53,373 bases of DNA from Bacteroidaceae bacterium. Its GTDB lineage: Bacteria > Bacteroidota > Bacteroidia > Bacteroidales > Bacteroidaceae. The notes beneath the pieces were generated by a model that made no database searches, was not told where the DNA came from, and worked only from the letters and a program-made list of their open reading frames with translations. The stretch lies in the NCBI GenBank assembly GCA_017468985.1, contig JAFUHF010000024.1, forward strand, positions 1 through 53,373. The letters run 5' to 3'. The first letter of the stretch is position 1. Each line of letters starts with the position of its first letter. Positions 28,106-37,677 of the stretch are shown one piece after another. Both the position numbers and the translations under genes were made by a program.

Positions 28106-28499
28106 TTTTTCTGCGTCTTTTTAGTTGTGGGTGTGGTTCGTTATGGCTTTGTAGTACGGGTGAGGATATGTTGTTGGGCTGAATGGAAACGTTTTTGAAC
28201 CTAAATGTATAGTTGTTGGATAGAATATAACGTTATTTATAAAACCATACAAGTTTGATTTTATATTTATATTAATATTAGATAATCATATTTGTATGGT
28301 TTTATGTTTTTGTTTGTTTTATATAATGGAGTAAATATGGTCATACATTTAAGGCTTGATTATAAAGCCATTTTCGAGCTATTATGTAATTTCGGTTTGA
28401 AATTCACAATAGCTCGTAATGGGAAGGGGATTGTTGCCTTGATTTGGGCAATCGGTGAGGTTGTAGGCTTGTTTTGCAGCTTCGTTTAGCCTTGAGAAG
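28106..28499. other. AT-rich intergenic region with long inverted repeats
   Basis: No convincing gene. A perfect 14-bp inverted repeat (28239-28252 with 28292-28305) encloses 39 A/T-rich bases. A second hairpin has a 9-bp perfect stem (28375-28383 with 28408-28416). A plus-strand frame at 28292-28489 lacks an ATG start and family likeness and is not called. Confidence 0.5.
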
Positions 28500-31199
28500 C
28501 TATTCTATCTGGAAAAGATAGTTGCCTTGCGTGAGTTCAACGATGGTGTAGCCGTCTTTTTGGCCTTTGAGCGTTATCCCGTTGCCGTCGGTGAGGGACT
28601 TTCCGGATTCTCTGACGCTACCCGTGGTGGGTAAGAATGCCGTGGCATGACTGCCAACCGGAATGCTCAGGCTGATGGTTGTTTCACCACTCGTTTTAGC
28701 GATACAGGAACTGATGGGACCGTAAGGCGACTGATATTGGTAGTCCACTCTGTCGAGTCCTTCCGTCAGATACGGGCGTATCACTACATGGCGGAATCCA
28801 GGCTCTTTTTCGTCTGCATTCACTCCGGCCAAATGGCGGTAGAACCACGTGAGGCCGCTGCCGAACATGGGGTGATTATGGGAGTTCCCTCCGTCCCATT
28901 GTTCCCACGTGGTGGTAGCCCCTTGGGCTATCCAATGGCCAAAGCTGGGGAAGTCGCGCTTGTTGATGGCCGTATAGGCTACGTCGTGAAGCCCATTGTC
29001 GGACAGGGTTTCAAAAAAATACTTCGTGGCCAGAAAGCCCGTGTTGATGTGACCGTCATGGGTTTCCATTATCTCTTTTCTGAGGCTCTTGCGCACGGCT
29101 GGCAGTCGCTCTTCGGGTACGCCCATTACGAGGGCGTAGATATTGCTGCCAAAGTCTCCATAGGTCTGGCCCTGAGGATCGTAATACTTCTGATGGAAGG
29201 CGGCCTTTACGCGGCTGGCTAAATCTTCATACTGGGCGGCCTCTTTGGAATGTCCCAAGGCAAGGGCAGTGCGTGCGGTGTACGTGGTACATAGCCATAG
29301 GTAGAAAGTGTGCACCAAGTCGTCCTTCGGCCCACCATATGGGGGACACCAGTCGCCTAAGTTGAACCAATAGTTTGGCTCTTGCTTGCCCACGTTTGCG
29401 CGTTTCTGGAACATGGTGCCGTCGGGGTGTACCCATGACAACATGTAGCCTACCAGTTTCTTCATGGGCTCATAGCAGTCTTGAAGCATCCTCAGATCAC
29501 CGTAGTGGACGTAATATTCCCATGGCATGGTGCAAAGGGCAGCTCCCCAGGCCACTCCGCCTCCACAGCCAGGCTGCCAGGGTGCGCTGTTGGGCTCGTA
29601 ACCGCTTATCTTGTCCTGCGCATCGCGCATGTCGCGTATCCATTTCTGATAGAAAGCTGCGGCATCGAAGTTATGCATTACGGTAGCGCATGCTGCCTCT
29701 CCGTCGCCAGTGTAAGGCAAACGTTCGCGGTGGGGGCAGTCACTGGCTATGCAGCCATGCATATTGTCGAGCTGGCTGCGCCTCCATATGTTGTTGATGG
29801 TGTTAATGAGTTCGTTGGAGGTGCTAAACTGGCAGGCGTAAGCCAAGTCGGTGTTGACGGCCTCGGCCTGCAATTGTGCGGTTGAGAGATTTTTGACTCC
29901 AGTCACGATAGCCTTACTGAAGGCGAACCAAGTAAATCGTGGAGCATAGCTCTCCTTACCTTCTCCTTTATATATATAGTGCTGGCTGCCTTGCGGCGAT
30001 TCGCTGACGTAGTTTACGTGGAGCGTATCGCCTCGCTGCCCCTCCACGTCGATGAATCTGATCCATCCTGAGATTTCCTTACCGAAGTATATTTCGTATT
30101 TATCTTCGCCCAGCGCTTTCAGACTCTTTGGGGAAAGAATTTCGGTTATTTTGTCGGTGGGGGAAGTCTGGGCGGTGAGCTGGCCTTCCGGCCCGGCCAC
30201 CACCTCTGCCCTTTGCCATCCCGATTCGTTACATTCGGGATCGGCCCAGCCGTTTAGTTCGGCACGAGCGTCATATGTCTCGCCCTGATAAATGCCGCCG
30301 TATTTTATGGCCGATGGATGCGTCAACCAACTGCCGTCGGTGGTGATAAGGTCGTGTCGTCCGTCATCGTAAGTAATCTCAATCTGGCAAATGAGGCACG
30401 GATGGCCATAGCGTCCGGCAATGTGCTTGTCTGGCTCGTAGAATCCGTTCCCGAGCATCACGCCTACGGCATTTTTGCCTTGACGTAGCTCTTGGGTAAC
30501 ATCGTAGGCCATATAGAGTACGCGATAGGCCGTAGAGTGATCTTCCAAGGCTAATGAAGCCTTCTCCAGACCCTCGCGGTGAGTGTAGTTGCTCAAATTA
30601 GGCACTAAGTAATCCTCCCCAATGCGCTGGCCGTTGACATAGAGCTCAAAAAAGCCTAAACCGCAGATGAAAGCCTTAGCCTTGCTTATTTTCCGGCTTA
30701 GCTCGAACGATTTGCGCAAAAGAGGGGCTCCGCCGTCGTTTTGGTTAGAGGCGATCCACTTTGCTTGCCATTCGGAGGCCTTCAGGAGTCCCATTCCCCA
30801 CTGATTAGGTATGCTCCAGGCCGAGGCTTTGTCGTTTACGTCCCAAGTACGCACGCGCCAGTAGTAATCCTTTCCCGATTGGAGCGCAGGACCTCCGTAG
30901 GGCACCAATGAGGAGGCTTCAGAGGCAATTTTGCCTGAATCCCAAACGTCGTAGCGTCCTGCTTTCAGGTTTTTGAGCGTTGAGGCCACTCCAATTTGGT
31001 AGGCTGTTTGCTTTTGGCCTCTGATTTTGGCCTTCTTCGTTTCGTTGATCCACGACATGCGCGGATTTTGCACATCCACCACGCTGGGATTCTCCATGTG
31101 CTCAATGCGCAGGTTAGTGACTGTAAGCTGAGCCCAACTCATGGGCATGGCGAAACTGCATGCAGCGAGCAGTGCTATTTTCTTTATTTGTATCTTCAT
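28500..31199 (-). CDS. Secreted GH78 alpha-L-rhamnosidase
   Basis: 899 residues with a signal peptide (1-23, ending MSWAQ). The order of Bac_rhamnosid families is visible: an N-terminal Fn3/beta domain with NPRMSWINET and YYWRVRTWD; a beta domain with the GLGFFELYVNGQRIG motif; an (alpha/alpha)6 catalytic barrel (about 450-790) with SDCPHRERLPYTGDGEA, which supplies catalytic acids; TWEQWDGGNSHNHPMFG; and a C-terminal beta sandwich. It releases alpha-linked L-rhamnose from pectic or other rhamnose glycans. It is divergent from the GH-A clan gene across 182 bases, so the two may share control. No SusC/SusD pair or regulator is adjacent. Confidence 0.92.
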   Translation of the reverse strand: MKIQIKKIALLAACSFAMPMSWAQLTVTNLRIEHMENPSVVDVQNPRMSWINETKKAKIRGQKQTAYQIGVASTLKNLKAGRYDVWDSGKIASEASSLVPYGGPALQSGKDYYWRVRTWDVNDKASAWSIPNQWGMGLLKASEWQAKWIASNQNDGGAPLLRKSFELSRKISKAKAFICGLGFFELYVNGQRIGEDYLVPNLSNYTHREGLEKASLALEDHSTAYRVLYMAYDVTQELRQGKNAVGVMLGNGFYEPDKHIAGRYGHPCLICQIEITYDDGRHDLITTDGSWLTHPSAIKYGGIYQGETYDARAELNGWADPECNESGWQRAEVVAGPEGQLTAQTSPTDKITEILSPKSLKALGEDKYEIYFGKEISGWIRFIDVEGQRGDTLHVNYVSESPQGSQHYIYKGEGKESYAPRFTWFAFSKAIVTGVKNLSTAQLQAEAVNTDLAYACQFSTSNELINTINNIWRRSQLDNMHGCIASDCPHRERLPYTGDGEAACATVMHNFDAAAFYQKWIRDMRDAQDKISGYEPNSAPWQPGCGGGVAWGAALCTMPWEYYVHYGDLRMLQDCYEPMKKLVGYMLSWVHPDGTMFQKRANVGKQEPNYWFNLGDWCPPYGGPKDDLVHTFYLWLCTTYTARTALALGHSKEAAQYEDLASRVKAAFHQKYYDPQGQTYGDFGSNIYALVMGVPEERLPAVRKSLRKEIMETHDGHINTGFLATKYFFETLSDNGLHDVAYTAINKRDFPSFGHWIAQGATTTWEQWDGGNSHNHPMFGSGLTWFYRHLAGVNADEKEPGFRHVVIRPYLTEGLDRVDYQYQSPYGPISSCIAKTSGETTISLSIPVGSHATAFLPTTGSVRESGKSLTDGNGITLKGQKDGYTIVELTQGNYLFQIE

Positions 31200-31230
31200 A
31201 CAGATGCTGATAATGGTGATTATACAGCTA

Positions 31231-31238
31231 CAAAATTA
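31231..31238 (-). promoter_or_regulatory. -7 element before the rhamnosidase gene
   Basis: TAATTTTG on the minus strand, 32 bases before the rhamnosidase start. No good -33 element. Confidence 0.45.
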
Positions 31239-31290
31239 CTAATTTCCTGCAATTTTATTGTAACTGAGGCCTTCATTTCTGCATAATTCG

Positions 31291-31298
31291 TAAATTTG
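31291..31298 (+). promoter_or_regulatory. -7 element before the GH-A clan gene
   Basis: TAAATTTG on the plus strand, 83 bases before the start codon. No good -33 element. Confidence 0.4.
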
Positions 31299-31381
31299 CA
31301 ATACACAATAGCGTCTGGCACGGCTGGTGGCCGTTGGCTGGACAAATGTGTGGTAAGAATTTTTTATCAGTCTAAGATATA

Positions 31382-33337
31382 ATGAAGAAATTTCTTCTGA
31401 CCCTTGCCGGTATGGTGGCATCAGGCCTCTGCATGGCTGCAAGTGAGACGGGAACTCACAAGGTGAGTTTCCTGAGTAAATATGAAGTAGCCGGTAGCAA
31501 GCTGGCCGTGAAGGACATTAACCCTTCAGTGCCGCGCAACTGGGACGGTTATGGTTTTCTGGTGCTGGAATATCGCATCTCCACCGCCCAGCGGTTCCAC
31601 GTGGGGCTGACTACAGACCATGGAGGTTACAACGAGCTTCGCATCATGTGCTACGTGCCCGGCGCATGGAACCGTTTGGCCATTCCACTGCGTTTTTTCA
31701 CCCAACGGCCGGGCGCAGCCGTGGATATGGCTGCCACTTACAATCGGCCACGTCAGACGGGCTGGATTAATCTTGGAGGCCATCGTTGTCCATTGACGGG
31801 AGTGGATTCCATAGGTTTCAGGATGCAGCGGCCCATTGGTGATCAGGAATTAGAGATTAGAAACCTCTTCCTGAGTCGTCATGACCCCGGTGATCTCTAT
31901 ATGGGGAGCCATCCGGCAGTGGACGAGTTCGGCCAAAGCCTTTTGGTAGACTACCCAGAGAAGGTAAGCTCGCTCGAAGAGTTGCGCCGCGCTTGGCAGG
32001 CTGAGGATGCCGATACTACTTCGATGGCGGCCTACAACTATGCTCGTTACGGTGGTTATAAGCAAAAAAGGCTCAAAGGAACAGGCTTTTTCCGTACTCA
32101 AAAGGTTGATGGACGCTGGTGGTTGGTCGATCCGGATGGTTTTCTGTTTCTTTCAGTCGGGGTGGATTGCATTCATCCCGATAATGGCGGCAGTGTGCGT
32201 AATCTGGGGCTGCGAGGCGGAATGCTGAAGGAATTGCCTTCCATGGAAGTGATGGAGGCCACCAATATGCTTGATCGCCGCTCGGGGGAACCACGTGTGT
32301 CGTTTGGAATATGGAATTTGTACCGTCGGTATGGTGATTGCTACCGCAGGGAGATGTATCAGAACCTCGTGCGTCGCATGGAGCGCTGGGGCATCAATAC
32401 GATAGCCAACTGGTCATCCGATGAGCTTAAACGAATGGGGAAAAAGGCCTATCTGCACCAGCTTTACGGCTTGGGAATCGCTTCCGACCTCATGGGCTTG
32501 GCCGATGTGTATGATCCACAGTTCAAGTCGCAACTGCACGATGACCTGATGCGCCAAACGGAAAGTTATCGTGACGATCCATGGCTGATAGGCTACTTTT
32601 TTGGCAACGAGCCGGCATGGCAGAATAGGGAAGAAGCCCTTGTGCAGATGATTCTTGACGGATCAGATCGGCCTATTAAAAATGCGGCGCAAAACTATCT
32701 GAAGGAGCATGGCGATGACGGGAAACAGCGTAAGGCTTTCGTGCGCGAAACATTCCGACTCTTTCTGATGCAGGCCGTTGAGGCACTGCGAGAGCACGAT
32801 CCCCACCATTTGAATCTGGGAATGCGTTTTGGTGACCCCAATGGGCTGGATGAAGACTTTTTAAAAATGTGTGGTCAGGCATTCGATGTGTTTAGCTTCA
32901 ATTGTTACGCTGAAGCACCTTCATCAACCGTGCTCGACAGAGTTCAGCAGCTGACAGACCGTCCTGTCATGATTGGTGAATATCATTTTGGTACCATTGA
33001 CCGAGGCTATGGCCAGTCATTATGGCAAACAGAGAATCAGCGAGACCGTGGCGTGGCCTATCGCTATTATACTGAGCAGGCCTATGCTCATCCTTCCGTA
33101 GTGGGGACGGCCTATTTCCAATGGTCGGATCAGCCGTTGCTCGGGCGAATGGATGGAGAGAACTATAACTGCGGCTTAGTGGACGTAACCGACCGTCCTT
33201 ATCGCGAACAGACCGAAGCCATGAAGGAAACGGCACGCAGGTTATATTCCATCCACAGCGGCAAGGCCGAACCCGTGGCCCAACGTGCTCCACGGTTGTT
33301 GGGCCATGGTGGAGTGAAAGATAGATGGAACGAGTAG
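31382..33337 (+). CDS. Secreted glycoside hydrolase, clan GH-A (agarase/GH50-like)
   Basis: 651 residues with a signal peptide (1-20). An N-terminal beta-sandwich (about 25-165) precedes a TIM barrel (about 235-625). The barrel shows WWLVDPDGFLFLSVG, RWGINTIANWS, the acid/base Glu in GYFFGNEPAW (E410) and the nucleophile Glu in VMIGEYHFGT (E533), both at the strand ends expected for clan GH-A. The layout resembles proteins annotated as beta-agarase-like (GH50 and relatives). The real substrate is uncertain; agar is unlikely in a gut or oral Prevotella. The neighbouring rhamnosidase suggests a rhamnose- or galactose-containing plant glycan. It ends 16 bases before the convergent glycosyltransferase gene. 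Confidence 0.78.
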   Translation: MKKFLLTLAGMVASGLCMAASETGTHKVSFLSKYEVAGSKLAVKDINPSVPRNWDGYGFLVLEYRISTAQRFHVGLTTDHGGYNELRIMCYVPGAWNRLAIPLRFFTQRPGAAVDMAATYNRPRQTGWINLGGHRCPLTGVDSIGFRMQRPIGDQELEIRNLFLSRHDPGDLYMGSHPAVDEFGQSLLVDYPEKVSSLEELRRAWQAEDADTTSMAAYNYARYGGYKQKRLKGTGFFRTQKVDGRWWLVDPDGFLFLSVGVDCIHPDNGGSVRNLGLRGGMLKELPSMEVMEATNMLDRRSGEPRVSFGIWNLYRRYGDCYRREMYQNLVRRMERWGINTIANWSSDELKRMGKKAYLHQLYGLGIASDLMGLADVYDPQFKSQLHDDLMRQTESYRDDPWLIGYFFGNEPAWQNREEALVQMILDGSDRPIKNAAQNYLKEHGDDGKQRKAFVRETFRLFLMQAVEALREHDPHHLNLGMRFGDPNGLDEDFLKMCGQAFDVFSFNCYAEAPSSTVLDRVQQLTDRPVMIGEYHFGTIDRGYGQSLWQTENQRDRGVAYRYYTEQAYAHPSVVGTAYFQWSDQPLLGRMDGENYNCGLVDVTDRPYREQTEAMKETARRLYSIHSGKAEPVAQRAPRLLGHGGVKDRWNE

Positions 33338-33353
33338 AAACGTCTGTTGGAAC

Positions 33354-34490
33354 CTATTGCTGCAAAGTTTGTTCATAGACCGACCAAAGGTCGCTGAACA
33401 ACTGTTCGTCGCTGAATCGTAGTGCATACGCTTTTCCTTTCTCTACCATTTCGTCCCTCCGATGGTCGTTGAAGAAGGTTTCGTTTATGGCAGAGGCCAA
33501 TTGCATTTCGTCGTCAGGGTCAACGTAAATGGAATCGGGGCCACCGGCCTCCTCCAAGCATGACCCTGTGCATCCAATGGCCGGCGTGCCTGAGCTTAAG
33601 GCTTCGAGCAATGGGATGCCGAACCCCTCACAGCGCGAAGGGTATACAAAGAGCGTGGCCAATTGATAAAGAGCCGGTAGGTGAATGAAAGGTACATTGT
33701 GGAACATTACGAGGCGGTGTTCCAGACGGTTTTCTTTGAGAAATTCCTCCACCTTGATGGTATAAGGCGTGCGTCGGCCCACGGCTACCACCTTAATGGT
33801 CGGGTCTACGTGGCGTAAAGCCCGTGCTAAGAGTAAAAGGTTCTTTCGTTCTTCAATAGTACCCACATATAAGATGAATGGATCCTGCAGTCCGTAGATT
33901 TGCCTTACTTCTTGTTTTAAATCTTCCTCTACGGGTTTGCTAAAGGCTGGATCGCAGCCTTGATATACCACACTGATGCGTTCTGTGGGTATTGCGTAAT
34001 ATTTGATGATCTCCTGTTTCGTGAATTCACTGACGGCAATGATCCGGTCGGCATTCCGGCAGGCTCGATGGAACTTAAAGTCGTAGATGGTGCGATCAAT
34101 GGTGTGATAACCTTGTGGAAAGCGTCGGAAAAGCAGGTCGTGGATGGTAACGATTTTCTTCAACCCCTTAGCTCGACCAATGTTGAGGGGCAATTCACCC
34201 GACAATCCGTGGTAGAGGTTAACTCCGTCGGCCCGAAACAGATGGGTAATACCAAAACTGCGCCATAGGGAAGGAAAAGTCCGATAAAGAGGGGAGGACG
34301 GAAACCTTGTTTGGAGTTGATCGGATGGTGGTAAACGGTTTAAGTAGGTCGTTTTCTCAGGATGAGGGATATAGAGCAGTAGAGATTCTTCTGGCGCGAA
34401 TCTTGCAAGCAGGGATATAAGGAAACGGCTGTAGTTGCCGAGGCCTGTACCATTTTGTGCCGCCCTTTTGGCATCGAATGCGATGGTCAT
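33354..34490 (-). CDS. Family 4 glycosyltransferase
   Basis: 378 residues, GT-B fold. The N-terminal half opens with ITIAFDAKRAAQ-type sequence and GTGLGNYSRFL. The C-terminal nucleotide-sugar half has LYVGTIEERKNLLLLARAL and the EX7E motif region YPSRCEGFGIPLLEALSSG (about residues 290-308). Cytoplasmic, likely adding a hexose to a lipid-linked or LPS precursor. It is the last gene of the long aroA...porX run, 39 bases after the GT9 gene, and the two transferases probably act in the same envelope glycan pathway. Confidence 0.88.
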   Translation of the reverse strand: MTIAFDAKRAAQNGTGLGNYSRFLISLLARFAPEESLLLYIPHPEKTTYLNRLPPSDQLQTRFPSSPLYRTFPSLWRSFGITHLFRADGVNLYHGLSGELPLNIGRAKGLKKIVTIHDLLFRRFPQGYHTIDRTIYDFKFHRACRNADRIIAVSEFTKQEIIKYYAIPTERISVVYQGCDPAFSKPVEEDLKQEVRQIYGLQDPFILYVGTIEERKNLLLLARALRHVDPTIKVVAVGRRTPYTIKVEEFLKENRLEHRLVMFHNVPFIHLPALYQLATLFVYPSRCEGFGIPLLEALSSGTPAIGCTGSCLEEAGGPDSIYVDPDDEMQLASAINETFFNDHRRDEMVEKGKAYALRFSDEQLFSDLWSVYEQTLQQ

Positions 34491-34529
34491 GAAGCTGATT
34501 TGAAAGGTAAAAAATGATAACGATTCCAG

Positions 34530-35582
34530 TCAAGGCTCTTTTTGCAAGAAGCAGTTGAGCATGGAGGACAGCTGTTGCCAAACGGCATCAATGGTGATGA
34601 GTTGCATCCGTTCCTGATATGTCATTTTCTGCTGTTCAGCCTTCGATACGAATTCGTCGGGCGATATGCCTTGATAGTTCGCTGAGTTTCCCGGCAACCA
34701 GAAATGTTTATCAATGTTGGGCGGATATATGGCGAAGGAAGGAACGCCCATGGCCTGACTGATGTGACGTGGTCCGCCCTCATTGCCAAAAAAGAACTGG
34801 CTTAGGCTGCACAGGCAGACCAAATCGCGCAGCGTAGGGGCTTCAACGTTCATGAATAGGTTGCAGGGTTGTCCCAATGCATCGTAATAGGACTGGCAAA
34901 GGGCCTTTTCGGCATTTCCTCCATAGTTCATGATGAACTGTGCATTGGAATAATGCGTGATGAGGCGCGAGAGGACCTCCTGCATGCGTTCCTTAGGCCA
35001 TGCCTTGCCTTCAATACGAGTGGCTACGGCCAGAAGCACGATGGGGCGACTGAACGTAATACCTTTAGATGTTAAATAGTTTGCGTAAGTCTGTCTCTCT
35101 TCTTCGCTGACGTAGAGAGGAAAGTGTTCGTCGCGTATCAGGTTTCCTTCTTGGCCTAACGGTTCCATCAGTGCCAGATTAGATTGCACGCGGTTAGTCT
35201 GTGGAGATTCAGGGATGCGGAAGTTGTGAATGAAATGGTTGTACCACTTATGGCGGCCAATTCGATAAGCTGAGTGGAGAGAGAAAAGGGCAAAGGGAAG
35301 CGTCTTTGGCGTGGAGCGCATGTCGATAATTACATCATACGGGGTCTGGTGCATGATGGCCCAAACCTTTTTGAGGTAAGTCATTCCCTTATTTTCACGG
35401 TCGCTGAAGGGAATCACCTTGTCAATGTCGGGATGATTTCGATAGAGGGGAGCGATATGCTTATTGATGACGAAGTGGATTTTTGCCTGGGGAAAACTCT
35501 GCCGCAGGCTGTGACAAAGTGCCATGGAAAGCACGGAATCACCTACGCGGCGGAATCGAATGATGAGAATATGCTGGATCAT
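34530..35582 (-). CDS. Family 9 glycosyltransferase (heptosyltransferase-like)
   Basis: 350 residues, GT-B fold of the GT9 family (ADP-heptose:LPS heptosyltransferases). Visible: the N-terminal ILIIRFRRVGDSVLSMAL, YDVIIDMRSTPKT, and the C-terminal FFGNEGGPRHISQAMGVP with IYPP, which together match the nucleotide-sugar binding motif of the family. Expected role: LPS inner-core synthesis at the cytoplasmic face of the membrane. It sits between tsaE (31 bases upstream) and the GT4 gene on the same strand. The donor sugar cannot be told from sequence. Confidence 0.88.
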   Translation of the reverse strand: MIQHILIIRFRRVGDSVLSMALCHSLRQSFPQAKIHFVINKHIAPLYRNHPDIDKVIPFSDRENKGMTYLKKVWAIMHQTPYDVIIDMRSTPKTLPFALFSLHSAYRIGRHKWYNHFIHNFRIPESPQTNRVQSNLALMEPLGQEGNLIRDEHFPLYVSEEERQTYANYLTSKGITFSRPIVLLAVATRIEGKAWPKERMQEVLSRLITHYSNAQFIMNYGGNAEKALCQSYYDALGQPCNLFMNVEAPTLRDLVCLCSLSQFFFGNEGGPRHISQAMGVPSFAIYPPNIDKHFWLPGNSANYQGISPDEFVSKAEQQKMTYQERMQLITIDAVWQQLSSMLNCFLQKEP

Positions 35583-35613
35583 GAATGTTTTTTAAGTTTG
35601 GGGGAGTGAAGGG

Positions 35614-36030
35614 TCAGTCCCAAAAGAGCGTTCGGCTGTCATCGGGGTGAACTTGAATACGAATGCGCATTGTTTCTTTGGGAAGGAGTTCCTCAATGAG
35701 TTCGGGCCACTCTATGAGACATAGCTGACCACTATAGAAGTAGTCCTCATATCCCAAGTCGTAGACTTCGTTCAGGTTGCGTATGCGATAAAAGTCGAAA
35801 TGGTAGATACATTCATGAGTCTTAGGTAGCGCATACTCGTTTATGATGGCAAAAGAGGGTGACGTTACGGTGTCTTTCACCCCAAGAACTTCGCAAAGGG
35901 AGCGGATGAAGGTGGTTTTACCGGCTCCCATTGAGCCATAGAAAGCCAGTATGCGCCGTTCCTGAATATGTTGGGCAAACAGCCGTGCTGCTTCGGTAAG
36001 GAAAGAGGTATTGGGTATTTGTAGTTGCAT
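35614..36030 (-). CDS. tsaE: tRNA threonylcarbamoyladenosine synthesis ATPase TsaE
   Basis: 138 residues, normal length. The P-loop GSMGAGKTTFIRSL (about residues 31-44) is typical, as are TSPSFAIINEY, the YHFDFYRI strand and the C-terminal CLIEWPELIEELLP. TsaE works with TsaB/TsaD to put the t6A modification on tRNAs that read ANN codons. It lies 24 bases after porX on the same transcript. Confidence 0.94.
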   Translation of the reverse strand: MQLQIPNTSFLTEAARLFAQHIQERRILAFYGSMGAGKTTFIRSLCEVLGVKDTVTSPSFAIINEYALPKTHECIYHFDFYRIRNLNEVYDLGYEDYFYSGQLCLIEWPELIEELLPKETMRIRIQVHPDDSRTLFWD

Positions 36031-36054
36031 GGTGAAGATGAAGAACAGAAGATT

Positions 36055-37605
36055 TTATTCCTTGGGTTGAAGTTTGATGAGGGGAATGATCATTTCCTCC
36101 ATCGAAATGCCGCCGTGTTGGAAAGAACCACGGTAATAACTTACATAATAGTTGTAATTGTTGGGGTAGGCAAAGAAACGATCACCGGCGGTGAGCACGT
36201 AGGCACTGCTAAGATTGGGTGAGGGAAGTCCCACGCGTGGAGGGGTGCGCAACTCAATGACTTCTTTTTGCTTATAGGCAAGGTTCTTGCCTACTTTGTA
36301 GCGCAAGTTGGTGTTGGTTTGCCGATCTCCCACGATTCGCACCGGATTCCACACTTGAATGCTGCCGTGATCCGTAGTGATGAGCAAAGTATATCCGCTG
36401 TGGGCTATTTCGCGAAAAAGTTGGCTAATGGCAGTGTGACGGAACCAACTGAGCGTAATACTACGGAATGCTTCCTCATTACCAACCAGCTCATGTACCA
36501 ATTGATGCTCATTTTTTGCATGGGAAAGGATGTCGATGAAGTTAATCACCAAAACATTGAGTTCGTTGTGAAGCAGATTGTTGAATTGGCCCAAAAGTCG
36601 GCTTGCAGCTTCCGAGTCATTGAGTTTATAATAGGCTGCTGTTTCTTTTCTTCTAAACCGTTGCATCTGCATTTGTATGAGTTCGCTTTCGTTGAGGTTT
36701 TTACCCTCTTCTTCCTCTTCGCTGGTCCAAAGGTGGGGATACATCTGCTGAATTTGCAGTGGCATGAGGCCTGCGCAGATGGCGTTACGCGCATATTGCG
36801 TTACGGTGGGAAGAATGCTGTAGTAAAGTTCTTCGTCAATGGTGAAAAGATCTGTCAGTTCACCCATGATGGCCCTCCATTGGTCGTAACGGAAGTTGTC
36901 GATCACCAGTAGGAACACTTTTTCGCCTTTGTCAAGCAGTGGGAATACGCGTTTCTTGAAAATATCGGGGCTGAGCAACGGACGGTCGGCCGATGTACCT
37001 TCAATCCAACTTTCGTAGTTCTGTCGGATAAATTTGGCGAATGTATTGTTGGCTTCTTGTTTTTGCATTTGCAGCATTTCGTGCATTTGACTTCCCACTT
37101 CCGAAAGTTGCAGTTCCCAGTATACAAGTCTTTTGTATACTTCTACCCAGTCCTGCCACGATAGGGAGTCGCTGATCTGCATGCCAATCTGGCCGAAGGC
37201 CTGTCGGTAATTGTCCTGCGTGGTGGCCGTTACGATTTCTTGCTTATGAATGTTTTTTTTCAGCGTCAGGAGTATTTGGTGAGGGTTTACGGGCTTAATG
37301 AGGTAGTCAGCAATCTTAGCTCCGATGGCTTGGTTCATTATGTCTTCCTCTTCACTCTTGGTCACCATGACGATGGGCACCGTAGGCTGTACTTCCTTGA
37401 TGTGCTGAAGTGTTTCGAGTCCGCTGAGGCCGGGCATGTTCTCATCAAGCAGAATGAGGTCGAATTGCTGCTCGCTGCAAAGGTCAATGGCATCGGGGCC
37501 ATTGGTGGCTTTGGTGACTTGATACCCCTTGGTTTCCAAGAAGAGAATCTGGGCGCGCAACATTTCTATCTCGTCGTCTACCCAGAGCAGTTTTCCGTTA
37601 GTCAT
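36055..37605 (-). CDS. porX: PorX, T9SS response regulator with PglZ phosphodiesterase domain
   Basis: 516 residues. A receiver domain (1-120) with acidic pocket D10/D11, phospho-acceptor D54 in LILLDENMPG, and K104 in the YLIKPV motif. A helical linker (about 130-220) follows, then an alkaline-phosphatase-type PglZ domain. Here the metal and catalytic residues are kept: DNFRYDQW (D236), TVTQYARNA (nucleophile Thr about 269), FIDILSHA and TTDHGS. PorX has no DNA-binding output domain. In P. gingivalis it partners with the PorY kinase and SigP/PorL to control type IX secretion. It lies 72 bases after porW and before tsaE. Confidence 0.95.
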   Translation of the reverse strand: MTNGKLLWVDDEIEMLRAQILFLETKGYQVTKATNGPDAIDLCSEQQFDLILLDENMPGLSGLETLQHIKEVQPTVPIVMVTKSEEEDIMNQAIGAKIADYLIKPVNPHQILLTLKKNIHKQEIVTATTQDNYRQAFGQIGMQISDSLSWQDWVEVYKRLVYWELQLSEVGSQMHEMLQMQKQEANNTFAKFIRQNYESWIEGTSADRPLLSPDIFKKRVFPLLDKGEKVFLLVIDNFRYDQWRAIMGELTDLFTIDEELYYSILPTVTQYARNAICAGLMPLQIQQMYPHLWTSEEEEEGKNLNESELIQMQMQRFRRKETAAYYKLNDSEAASRLLGQFNNLLHNELNVLVINFIDILSHAKNEHQLVHELVGNEEAFRSITLSWFRHTAISQLFREIAHSGYTLLITTDHGSIQVWNPVRIVGDRQTNTNLRYKVGKNLAYKQKEVIELRTPPRVGLPSPNLSSAYVLTAGDRFFAYPNNYNYYVSYYRGSFQHGGISMEEMIIPLIKLQPKE

Positions 37606-37677
37606 AGGCTGTTGATGTGTTATATGGTGTGGAATGCATTTTTATTATTCTGAAAGAGGCATCGCGAAGTGTGCATA

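Noticed and set aside
28292-28489. 65-residue plus-strand frame with a hydrophobic end
   Set aside because: It begins inside the inverted repeat with no ATG start at its beginning and no promoter, and resembles no family.
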